The notes under the pieces are model-generated. The model saw nothing but the letters and a program-made list of their open reading frames with translations. It was not told the origin of the DNA and made no database searches. A stretch of 64,000 nt of DNA from Micrococcus lylae NBRC 15355 (GTDB lineage: Bacteria; Actinomycetota; Actinomycetes; Actinomycetales; Micrococcaceae), in assembly GCF_001570885.1 (NCBI RefSeq), contig NZ_BCSN01000006.1, positions 1-64,000 on the forward strand, written 5' to 3'. A program made the translations under genes and the position numbers. Shown here piece by piece: positions 34,272 through 41,810 of this stretch (positions within the stretch are counted from its first letter, which is position 1; each line of letters starts with the position of its first letter).

Positions 34272-35617
34272 GCGGTGCGTCTCTGCCCGTCCGCGTCCTG
34301 ATGGGGGACCGGGCAGGCGGACGGCGAGTCCGGGATCGGAGCGGCGGCGGGCACCTCGATGTCGTACAGCGCCTGCAGCGCGCGCTCGTACTCGTCCAGC
34401 CGTCCCTCGGCAGCCATGCGCCGGGCGCGGACGGTGGGGGTGTGGAGGAGCTGACGCACCATGTGGCGCAGGGCGAACTCGATCTCCTCGGCCGGTGCGG
34501 TGCAGCCATGGCGGCGGCGGACGCGCTCCAGTTCGGTGTCCAGGGCCGCAAGGGTGTGCTCGCGCAGGGCGCGGATGGCGCCGTCGGCGGTGCGGCCGCG
34601 CTGGGAGTCGGTGAAGTCGCGGAGGGCGCCCTCCACGAGGGTGCGTGCCTCGGAGACGGCCGAGGCGGCCTGCTCCGGTGCGGCGAGGCGGACGTCCTCG
34701 AGGGTGATCAGGTCGACCTGGTCCAGGTCCGCCACGGCGGGGTCGAAGTCACGGGAGAGCGCCAGGTCCAGCAGGGTGACCGGATGCCGGGCGCCCTCAC
34801 GGAGGGCCACGAGCTGCTCAGGGGAGACCTGCCGGCCGGACCCGGAGCAGCCGATCACCACGTCGGCCTCGGCCAGTGCCCCGGCGATGCTCTCGCCGCC
34901 CAAGGCCATTGCCCAGCCGCCGCGATCGGCGACGAACTGCTCGGCACGGCCGGAGGAGGAGTGCACGGCCACGGCGGTGGCGCCGCGGTCCGCCAGCTGG
35001 GACAGGGTGGTGCCCGCATAGGAGCCGGTGCCGATCAGCAGCACGTTCGCCTCGGCCCAGAAGTCCTCGGCCTCCTCCTCGGTGACGACGCCGCGCAGCT
35101 CCTCGGCCAGGTCCAGGGCCACGGTCACGACGGACCGGCCGGTGGCGCCGAGAGCGGTCTGTGAGCCCACGTCCTTGGCCGCGCGGGTCGCGCCCTCGAA
35201 CAGGCGGACGAGCGGGCCCGTGGCGGTGCCGGCCTCCCGGGCCTCGACGAGGGCCCGGCGCACCTGTCCGGCGATCTCGCGCTCGCCGACCACGGCGGAG
35301 TCCAGGCCGGAGGCGACCTCGAACAGGTGGCGGACGGTGGCGTCGGCGCCGAGCAGGCGGAAGGTGCCGTCCACGGTGGCGTACGGGAGGTCCGTCTCGG
35401 CGGCGATCGCCTTCACGAGGGTGTTGTGGGTGCCGGACACGTCGCCGTTGTCCGCGTCGGCGTAGACCTCCACGCGGTTGCACGTGGTCAGCACGACGGC
35501 CCCGCCGGCACCGGAGGCGGGCAGGGCGGAGAGCACGGACGCGGCACCGGCGGACAGGCGGGCGACCGTGTCGAGGTGGACGTCCTTGTGCGAGGCGATC
35601 AGCGAGAAGAGTGTCAC
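34268..35617 (-). CDS. hemA: Glutamyl-tRNA reductase
   Basis: NADPH-dependent reduction of glutamyl-tRNA(Glu) to glutamate-1-semialdehyde, the first committed step of the C5 haem pathway. GTG 35617 gives MTLFSLIASHKDV, aligned with the family start; ATG 35629 would lie inside the apparent -10 box TAGGAT (35628-35633). The catalytic Cys is in LTTCNRVEVYA (C46). The GAGT-type region LDSAVVGEREIAGQVR, the NADPH domain (VLLIGTGSYAGTTL) and the C-terminal helical dimerisation domain are all present. The length of 449 aa is normal. Divergent from the main hem operon; a 14-bp palindrome lies between. Confidence 0.94.
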   Translation of the reverse strand: MTLFSLIASHKDVHLDTVARLSAGAASVLSALPASGAGGAVVLTTCNRVEVYADADNGDVSGTHNTLVKAIAAETDLPYATVDGTFRLLGADATVRHLFEVASGLDSAVVGEREIAGQVRRALVEAREAGTATGPLVRLFEGATRAAKDVGSQTALGATGRSVVTVALDLAEELRGVVTEEEAEDFWAEANVLLIGTGSYAGTTLSQLADRGATAVAVHSSSGRAEQFVADRGGWAMALGGESIAGALAEADVVIGCSGSGRQVSPEQLVALREGARHPVTLLDLALSRDFDPAVADLDQVDLITLEDVRLAAPEQAASAVSEARTLVEGALRDFTDSQRGRTADGAIRALREHTLAALDTELERVRRRHGCTAPAEEIEFALRHMVRQLLHTPTVRARRMAAEGRLDEYERALQALYDIEVPAAAPIPDSPSACPVPHQDADGQRRTA

Positions 35618-35627
35618 AGCGCCGTCC

Positions 35628-35633
35628 ATCCTA
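35628..35633 (-). promoter_or_regulatory. Probable -10 box of hemA
   Basis: Minus-strand TAGGAT ends 10 nt before GTG 35617; transcription would start about 3-4 nt before the start codon. Confidence 0.5.
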
Positions 35634-35709
35634 GCCGGGGCCGGTCCTTCCGTCACCGAGGCGCACCTCACCTGAAGCGGGGCATCCGCTCAGATAGGGC
35701 GACGCTGAG

Positions 35710-35723
35710 GTGACGGCCGTCAC
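35710..35723. promoter_or_regulatory. Perfect 14-bp palindrome between hemA and hemE
   Basis: GTGACGGCCGTCAC lies in the 171-bp divergent control region of the haem genes. It is a good candidate for a dimeric repressor or activator site, but the regulator is not identified. Confidence 0.45.
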
Positions 35724-35775
35724 GTGGGGCGAGGTGGGCCGTCGTCGTCCACGGGCCCGGAATCGCTTTCGATGG

Positions 35776-35781
35776 AAGAAT
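35776..35781 (+). promoter_or_regulatory. Probable -10 box of the hemE operon (leaderless)
   Basis: AAGAAT lies 7 nt before ATG 35789, the spacing of the other leaderless genes here. Confidence 0.4.
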
Positions 35782-35788
35782 GGGGGGC

Positions 35789-36982
35789 ATGTCCGCCGAG
35801 ACCCCTGCTCAGACCCCGTCCACGGCGGCCGCAGCCCTGCCGGCCGACCATCCGTTGCGCACCACCGAATCCGCGCGATCCACGGCCGATTCGGCGTTGA
35901 TCACCGCGCTGCGCGGCGCCCGCCCCGAGCGCCACCCCGTCTGGTTCATGCGCCAGGCCGGCCGTTCGCTGCCGGAGTACAAGAAGGTGCGCGAGGGCAT
36001 CGGGATGCTCGATTCCTGCCTCATGCCCGACCTTGTGAGGGAAATCACGATGCAGCCGGTCCGCCGCCACGACGTGGACGCCGGCATCTTCTTCTCGGAC
36101 ATCGTGGTCCCGCTGCGCCTGGCCGGGATCGGCGTGGAGATCGTCCCGGGCGTCGGGCCGGTCCTGGACCACCCGGTGCGCACCGCCGCGGACGTCGCCG
36201 CACTGCCCGAGCTCGAGGACTCCGCCCTCGACGTCATCCGCGAGGCCGTCTCGCTCACCGTGGGCGAGCTCGGCAGCCGCCCGCTCATCGGCTTCGCCGG
36301 CGCGCCGTTCACCCTGGCCGCCTACATGGTGGAGGGCCGCCCCTCCCGCGACCACTTCGGGCCGCGCCGCATGATGCACGCCGACCCGGAGACCTGGAAC
36401 GCGCTGGCGTCCTGGGCCGCCCGCGTGTCCGGCCAGTTCCTCCGCGCCCAGATCGTCTCCGGCGCCTCCGCCGCCCAGCTCTTCGACTCGTGGGCCGGCT
36501 CGCTCTCCGCGGCCGACTACCGTGCCCACGTGCAGCGTCACTCCGCCGCCGCCTTCGAGGCCGTCGCCGACCTGGCCGGACCGGGTGTGGTCGGAGGCGT
36601 CCCGCTGCTGCACTTCGGCATCGGCACCGGCGATTTCCTGCACCACCTGCGCGATGCCGGCGCGTCCGCCGTCGGCGTGGACCACCGCCTCACCCTGGCC
36701 GAGGCGCACCGTCGCCTCTGCGCGAACCCTGGCCCGGACGGCCGCGGCGCCGTCCCGCTGCAGGGCAACATCGACCCGGCCCTGCTGGGCGCCCCCTGGG
36801 AGGTGCTCGAGGCCCACGTCCGCGAGGTCGTCGCCTCCGGCGCCGCTGCGCCGGGACACGTGGTCAACCTGGCCCACGGCGTCCCGCCGGAGACCGACCC
36901 GACCGAGCTGACCCGCGTGGTCGAGCTGATCCACTCCATCGACGTGCCCGAGCGTCCCGCCTCGGGGGAGGAGCACGCATGA
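35789..36982 (+). CDS. hemE: Uroporphyrinogen decarboxylase
   Basis: Decarboxylates the four acetate side chains of uroporphyrinogen III to give coproporphyrinogen III. N-terminal signature PVWFMRQAGRSLPEYKKVRE holds the catalytic Arg residues. The conserved FFSDIVVPLRLAGIGVEI (catalytic Asp region), GFAGAPFTLAAYMVEG and the late NLAHGVPPETDP (His) are intact. The length of 397 aa includes about 35 extra N-terminal residues. First gene of the plus-strand hem operon; ATGA overlap with hemY. Confidence 0.95.
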   Translation: MSAETPAQTPSTAAAALPADHPLRTTESARSTADSALITALRGARPERHPVWFMRQAGRSLPEYKKVREGIGMLDSCLMPDLVREITMQPVRRHDVDAGIFFSDIVVPLRLAGIGVEIVPGVGPVLDHPVRTAADVAALPELEDSALDVIREAVSLTVGELGSRPLIGFAGAPFTLAAYMVEGRPSRDHFGPRRMMHADPETWNALASWAARVSGQFLRAQIVSGASAAQLFDSWAGSLSAADYRAHVQRHSAAAFEAVADLAGPGVVGGVPLLHFGIGTGDFLHHLRDAGASAVGVDHRLTLAEAHRRLCANPGPDGRGAVPLQGNIDPALLGAPWEVLEAHVREVVASGAAAPGHVVNLAHGVPPETDPTELTRVVELIHSIDVPERPASGEEHA

Positions 36983-38565
36983 AGGTCCCGGACATCTCTG
37001 TGCAGCAGATCCCGGCCCCGGTGGCCCCCGCTGCGGACCAGGCGCCCCGCACCGCCCTGGTGATCGGCGGCGGCATCGCCGGCCTGCTCTCCGCGCTGCG
37101 CCTGCGCCAGTCCGGCTGGGAGGTCACCCTCGCCGAGGCCACCTCGGTGCTCGGCGGCGCCGTCTCGCCGCGCTACCTCACCGTGCCGTCCGAGGACGAG
37201 CACGGCGCCGTGCAGGACCAGACGCTGGAGCTGGACGGCGGAGCGGAGGCCTTCGCGCTGCGCGGCACCGCTGTCCAGGAGCTGCTGCATGAGCTGGACA
37301 TCTACGAACGCATCATGTCCCCGGCGGCCGGCGGGTCCTGGATCCACGCCGCCGAGGGCTCGTTTCCCTCCCCACGGCTGGGCCTGCTGGGCATCCCCGG
37401 GGACCTGGACGCCGAGGACACCGCCGCGGCCCTGTCCGCCGCCGGCCTGGAGCGCGCACGCCAGGACCTGACCGCCGAGGTGGGCGACTGGGCCGAGCGC
37501 ATCGCCGCCGGCGAGGAGATCACCCTCGGCGAGCTGGTGGCCGACCGTCTCGGCGACGAGGTCCTGCAGCGCCTCGTTGCCCCCGTGGTGGCGGGGGTGC
37601 ACTCCGCCGACCCGTCCACCGTCGCCGTGCACCGGGTGGCCCCGGGTCTGCTCGAGGCCTTCGTGGAGCAGGGCAGCCTGTCCGCCGGCGTCGCCGCGCT
37701 GCGCGGCCAGCACACCCCGGGCTCCCTCGTGGCCGGCCTCGACGGCGGCATGAACATCCTGACCACCCGGCTGATCGCCCGGCTGCGGGACACCGGCGTG
37801 ACCGTGCTGCGCGGCGTCCGTGTGGCCGCCCTGAAGCATTTCGACGAGCGCGGCCAGTGGTGGGCGCAGATCAGCGACCGCAACGAGGAGGTCCTCCGGG
37901 GGCTCGAGGCCGACCGCATCGTCCTCGCCGTGGACGGCCCCAACGCCTGGGAGCTGCTCGCCCCCGCCTCGCACGGCGCCCTCGACCCCGACGACGGCCC
38001 CCACCCTGCCGACGGCGTCGCCCTGGTGACGCTCGTGGTGGACGCCGAGGGGCTCGACTGCGCCCCGCGCGGCACCGGAGTCCTCGTGGCCGAGGGCACC
38101 GAGGTGGGCGCCAAGGCGCTCACCCACGCCACCGCCAAGTGGGAGTGGCTCGCCGAGGTCGTCCGCCGCGACCGCGAGGACGGCACCGCCCGCCACCGGC
38201 ACCGCCACGTGCTCCGCCTCTCCTACGGCCGGCACGGCGGCGGCCCGGACCAGCTGGGCTACCGCACCGCGGACGAGCAGCTTGTGGAGCAGGCGATCGC
38301 CGACGCCGCCGTGCTCACCGGAGTGGACCTCGCAGCCGAGGACGTGGCCGCTCACATGGTCGTCCGCTGGCGCGACGCCATCCCGCCGCAGTCCGGCCCC
38401 GCCCGCACCGCCATGAAGGCGCTGACCGCCTACGCCGAGACCACCGACGGCGTGGACGTGGTCGGCGCCTGGGCCGACGGCACCGGCCTGGCCTCGATCG
38501 TGGAGGCCGTGGACCGCCGCTTCGGCTCCTTCGACCCCATCACCCCCGCAGCAGGAAGAGAGTGA
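36979..38565 (+). CDS. hemY: Coproporphyrinogen III oxidase, FAD-dependent (HemY/CgoX)
   Basis: Oxidises coproporphyrinogen III to coproporphyrin III using oxygen in the Gram-positive (coproporphyrin-dependent) pathway. FAD Rossmann motif VIGGGIAGLLSALRLRQSGWEVTLAEA near residue 30. The YGRHGGG-type substrate region and the C-terminal GAWADGTGLASIVEA FAD motif are present. The pairing with hemQ and hemH directly downstream supports this assignment over a protoporphyrinogen oxidase. The length of 528 aa is slightly long; a linker at about residue 335 (DPDDGPHPADG) carries a variant CCGACGACGG motif. Overlaps hemE by 4 bp. Confidence 0.9.
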   Translation: MKVPDISVQQIPAPVAPAADQAPRTALVIGGGIAGLLSALRLRQSGWEVTLAEATSVLGGAVSPRYLTVPSEDEHGAVQDQTLELDGGAEAFALRGTAVQELLHELDIYERIMSPAAGGSWIHAAEGSFPSPRLGLLGIPGDLDAEDTAAALSAAGLERARQDLTAEVGDWAERIAAGEEITLGELVADRLGDEVLQRLVAPVVAGVHSADPSTVAVHRVAPGLLEAFVEQGSLSAGVAALRGQHTPGSLVAGLDGGMNILTTRLIARLRDTGVTVLRGVRVAALKHFDERGQWWAQISDRNEEVLRGLEADRIVLAVDGPNAWELLAPASHGALDPDDGPHPADGVALVTLVVDAEGLDCAPRGTGVLVAEGTEVGAKALTHATAKWEWLAEVVRRDREDGTARHRHRHVLRLSYGRHGGGPDQLGYRTADEQLVEQAIADAAVLTGVDLAAEDVAAHMVVRWRDAIPPQSGPARTAMKALTAYAETTDGVDVVGAWADGTGLASIVEAVDRRFGSFDPITPAAGRE

Positions 38566-38570
38566 TCCCC

Positions 38571-39317
38571 GTGCAGGACACCCAGCACACCGCAGACGCC
38601 GCCGCCACCGAGGAGAACGCGCCGAACCCGCTGGCCGGCAAGGACTGGTTCACCACCTACACCGTGTTCGCCCGCCCGAACGACGGCTCCTGCCCCGCCC
38701 CGCTCGACGGTCCGCAGGCGGAGGACGCCGTGCAGGAGTTCGACGCCCTCGTCGCCGAGCTCGGCGAGCAGGGCGTGACCGTCCGCGGCACCTACGACGT
38801 CTCCGGCATGCGCGCCGACGCCGACGTGATGGTGTGGATGTACGGCCAGGTCCCTGAGGACCTGCAGGCTGCGATCCGCCGCATCCGCCGCACCCGCCTG
38901 TTCGCCGGCACGCACATCGTGCTCTCCGCGATGGGCGCCGACCGCCTGGCCGAGTTCAACAAGGAGCACATCCCGGCGTTCGCCATGGGCCGCGAGCCCC
39001 TCGAGTGGCTCTGCTTCTACCCGTTCGTGCGTTCCTACGACTGGTACACCATGGATCCGAAGGAGCGCGCCCGCATGCTGCGCGAACACGGCCTGCTCGG
39101 CCGCGACTTCCCGCAGGTCTGGGCCAACACCACGTCCGCGTTCGCCCTGAACGACTGGGAGTGGCTGCTCGGGCTGGAGGCCCCGAAGCTCACCGACCTG
39201 GTGGACATGATGCGCCATCTGCGGGACAACGAGACCCGCCACTACGTGCGCGAAGAGGTGCCGTTCTACACCGGCCGCCGCGTGGAGACCGCCGAGATCC
39301 TGGAGGTCCTCGCCTGA
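38571..39317 (+). CDS. hemQ: Coproheme decarboxylase (HemQ/ChdC)
   Basis: Last step of the coproporphyrin-dependent pathway: peroxide-driven decarboxylation of coproheme propionates 2 and 4 to give haem b. It belongs to the chlorite-dismutase family. The region FYPFVRSYDWYTMDPKERARML contains the catalytic Tyr, and MMRHLRDNETRHY carries the proximal haem His. The actinobacterial lack of the classical substrate-loop Gln is not judged here. GTG 38571 follows AGGAAGAG; a GTG at 38562 overlapping the hemY stop codon is the alternative. 248 aa is normal for actinobacteria. Shares one base with hemH (TGATG). Confidence 0.93.
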   Translation: MQDTQHTADAAATEENAPNPLAGKDWFTTYTVFARPNDGSCPAPLDGPQAEDAVQEFDALVAELGEQGVTVRGTYDVSGMRADADVMVWMYGQVPEDLQAAIRRIRRTRLFAGTHIVLSAMGADRLAEFNKEHIPAFAMGREPLEWLCFYPFVRSYDWYTMDPKERARMLREHGLLGRDFPQVWANTTSAFALNDWEWLLGLEAPKLTDLVDMMRHLRDNETRHYVREEVPFYTGRRVETAEILEVLA

Positions 39318-40678
39318 TGAGCCTGTCCCCGACGCACCACCACCCGGACGGCGCCGAGCGCCCGGTCCGGCAGGTCCCGGAGGCCCCCGCCGGCGTCGAC
39401 TACGACGCCCACGGCACCATGGCGCCCAAGACCTACGACGCCCTCATGCTCGCCTCCTTCGGCGGCCCCGAGGGCCAGGAGGACGTCCTCCCGTTCCTCC
39501 GCAACGTCACCGGCGGTCGCGGCATCCCGGACGAGCGCCTCGAGGAGGTCGCCGTCCACTACCGCACCAACGGCGGCGTCAGCCCGATCAACGCCCAGAA
39601 CCGTGCGCTGATCGCCGCGATCGAGGCCGAGCTGGACCGCCGCGGCCACGATCTGCCCGTCTACTGGGGCAACCGCAACTGGGAGCCGTACTTCCCGGAC
39701 ACCCTTCAGCGGATGGTCGACGACGGCCACCGCCGCATCCTGACCGTCACCACCTCCGCCTACTCCTGCTACTCGTCCTGCCGCCAGTACCGCGAGGACA
39801 TGGGCATGGCCATGCAGAAGACCGGCCTGGAGGGCACGGTGGACCTGGACAAGACCCGCCAGTACTTCAACCACCCGGGGTTCGTGGAGCCGTTCCGCGA
39901 CGGCCTGCGTGAGGACCTGCTCTCCCTGCGTGGCGAGCTGGGCGACGACGCCCGGATCCACGTCCTGTTCGTCACCCACTCCATCCCGACCGCCGACGCC
40001 GAGGCCGCCGGCCCGCGCGAGCTGTCCGCGCAGCTGGCCTCCGAGGCTGGCGCGGAGGCCGGCGAGGCCGATGGCGCCGACCTGTACTCGGCGCAGCACC
40101 TGGACGTGGCCCGCGAGATCCTCGCCGGCGTCCCGGAGGCCGAGGGGGTCGAGTGGTCGCTGGTCTACCAGTCCCGTTCCGGCTCCCCGCAGGTGCCGTG
40201 GCTCGAGCCCGACATCAACGACGCCATGGAGGCGCTCGCCGGCGAGGGGGCGCAGACCGACGCCTCCGGCCGTGCCGTGGCCGGCTTCGTGGTGGTCCCG
40301 CTCGGCTTCGTGTCCGACCACATGGAGGTCCTCTGGGACCTGGACACCGAGGCGAAGGACACCGCGGCCGAGCTGGGCGTCGGCTTCCGCCGCACCGGCA
40401 CCCCGGGCACCGACGCGCGCTTCGTGTCCGGCCTGGTGGACATCGTCGAGGAGCGCATGGGCCTGCGTGCCGGCCGCGCCGCCGTCGGCTGCTTCCCGGC
40501 CTGGCCGGACGTCTGCCGCCCGGACTGCTGCGTGAAGGTCATGCGGGACGGCTCCGTCCGCCCGACCACCTCCGCCGTGGACGCCGCTGTGCGCGGCCTG
40601 GCCGAGCACGGCCGAGGCGCCGAGGCGTCCGAGGGGGCCCCGGCAGCCGAGACCGCCGCCGACGTCGAGGAGGCCTGA
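39317..40678 (+). CDS. hemH: Coproporphyrin III ferrochelatase (HemH/CpfC)
   Basis: Inserts Fe2+ into coproporphyrin III. Ferrochelatase motifs: LASFGGPEG near the N-terminus, TSAYSCYSSCRQYRED, VLFVTHSIPTAD with the catalytic His, and the Glu-containing GFVSDHMEVLWDLDTEA. Actinobacterial enzymes carry a 2Fe-2S cluster; the cysteines of VCRPDCC near the C-terminus and the Cys of SSCRQY fit the ligand positions. The length of 453 aa includes N- and C-terminal low-complexity extensions. Coupled to hemQ by a TGATG junction and 3 bp from hemC. Confidence 0.93.
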   Translation: MSLSPTHHHPDGAERPVRQVPEAPAGVDYDAHGTMAPKTYDALMLASFGGPEGQEDVLPFLRNVTGGRGIPDERLEEVAVHYRTNGGVSPINAQNRALIAAIEAELDRRGHDLPVYWGNRNWEPYFPDTLQRMVDDGHRRILTVTTSAYSCYSSCRQYREDMGMAMQKTGLEGTVDLDKTRQYFNHPGFVEPFRDGLREDLLSLRGELGDDARIHVLFVTHSIPTADAEAAGPRELSAQLASEAGAEAGEADGADLYSAQHLDVAREILAGVPEAEGVEWSLVYQSRSGSPQVPWLEPDINDAMEALAGEGAQTDASGRAVAGFVVVPLGFVSDHMEVLWDLDTEAKDTAAELGVGFRRTGTPGTDARFVSGLVDIVEERMGLRAGRAAVGCFPAWPDVCRPDCCVKVMRDGSVRPTTSAVDAAVRGLAEHGRGAEASEGAPAAETAADVEEA

Positions 40679-40681
40679 ACC

Positions 40682-41791
40682 ATGTCCGTGCGCGTCGGCA
40701 CCCGCGGCTCTGCGCTGGCCACCACCCAGACCCGGACGGTGGCGCAGGCGCTGACCGAGCAGGCGGGCCTGGACCACGAGCTGGTGATCATCCGGACCGA
40801 CGGGGACGTCACCACCGGCTCGCTCGCCTCTCTGGGCGGCACCGGCGTGTTCGCCTCCGCGCTGCGCGCCTCGATCCTCGACGGCGTGGTGGATATGGCC
40901 GTGCACTCGCTCAAGGACCTGCCGGCGGCTCAGCCGGAGGACCTGGAGATCATCGCCGTCCCGGCGCGTGCGGACCTGCGGGACGCCCTGTGCGCCCGTG
41001 ACGGCCTGACCCTGGAGACCCTCCCGGAGGGAGCCCGGGTCGGCACCGGCTCGCCGCGCCGTGTGGCGCAGCTGAAGGCGCTGCGTCCGGACCTGGAGCT
41101 CGTGGACATCCGCGGCAACGTGCAGACCCGCCTGGCCCGTGTGCCGGGCCTGGAGCAGCACGACGACAACGCCCCGGCCGCCGCCGGCTCCCCGCGCGGG
41201 GACCTGGACGCCGTCGTCCTGGCCTGCGCCGGCCTGGACCGTCTCGGCCTGGGGCACGTGATCACCGAGCGCATCGACCCGGACGTCATGCTCCCGGCCC
41301 CGGGCCAGGGCGCCCTGGCGGTGGAGGTCCGTGCGCTCCACGACGGCATCGTGGGCGACGCCCTGCTGGACCCGACCACGCCGGCCGGACGCCTGCGGGA
41401 GGGCCTGGCCCGCCTGGACGACCTGCACACCCATGCCGCCGTGACCGCCGAGCGCGCCCTGCTGCTGCGCCTGGAGGCCGGCTGCGCCGCGCCGATCGGG
41501 GCGGTCGCCCGTGTGGAGGACGGTGAGGACGAGGCCGGTGCCGCCGCCCCGCGCATCGTCATGGACGCGATGGTCGCCGCCCTGGACGGCTCCCGCATCC
41601 TGCGCCGCACCTCCTCGGTGCAGCTGGACGCGGTGCCGCAGGAGGTGAATGCGGAGCCGGAGCAGTCGGCCGAGTGGCTCGAGGACACCCTGATGACGGC
41701 GGCCGGTGCGCTGGGCGTGCACATGGCCGAGGGGTTCATCGCCGAGGGCGCCGACCTGCTGCCGGGAACCGTCCGCGGCACCGGTGCCTGA
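40682..41791 (+). CDS. hemC: Hydroxymethylbilane synthase (porphobilinogen deaminase)
   Basis: Polymerises four porphobilinogens on a dipyrromethane cofactor. N-terminal VGTRGSALATTQT, DMAVHSLKDLPA with the catalytic Asp region, GTGSPRRVAQL and the cofactor-anchoring Cys in LEAGCAAPIGA (C268) are all present. The length of 369 aa is slightly long because of an insert with EDEAGAAAP. Three bp after hemH; 19 bp before hemD. Confidence 0.95.
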   Translation: MSVRVGTRGSALATTQTRTVAQALTEQAGLDHELVIIRTDGDVTTGSLASLGGTGVFASALRASILDGVVDMAVHSLKDLPAAQPEDLEIIAVPARADLRDALCARDGLTLETLPEGARVGTGSPRRVAQLKALRPDLELVDIRGNVQTRLARVPGLEQHDDNAPAAAGSPRGDLDAVVLACAGLDRLGLGHVITERIDPDVMLPAPGQGALAVEVRALHDGIVGDALLDPTTPAGRLREGLARLDDLHTHAAVTAERALLLRLEAGCAAPIGAVARVEDGEDEAGAAAPRIVMDAMVAALDGSRILRRTSSVQLDAVPQEVNAEPEQSAEWLEDTLMTAAGALGVHMAEGFIAEGADLLPGTVRGTGA

Positions 41792-41810
41792 TCCTCGGGG
41801 CACGCCGCAC

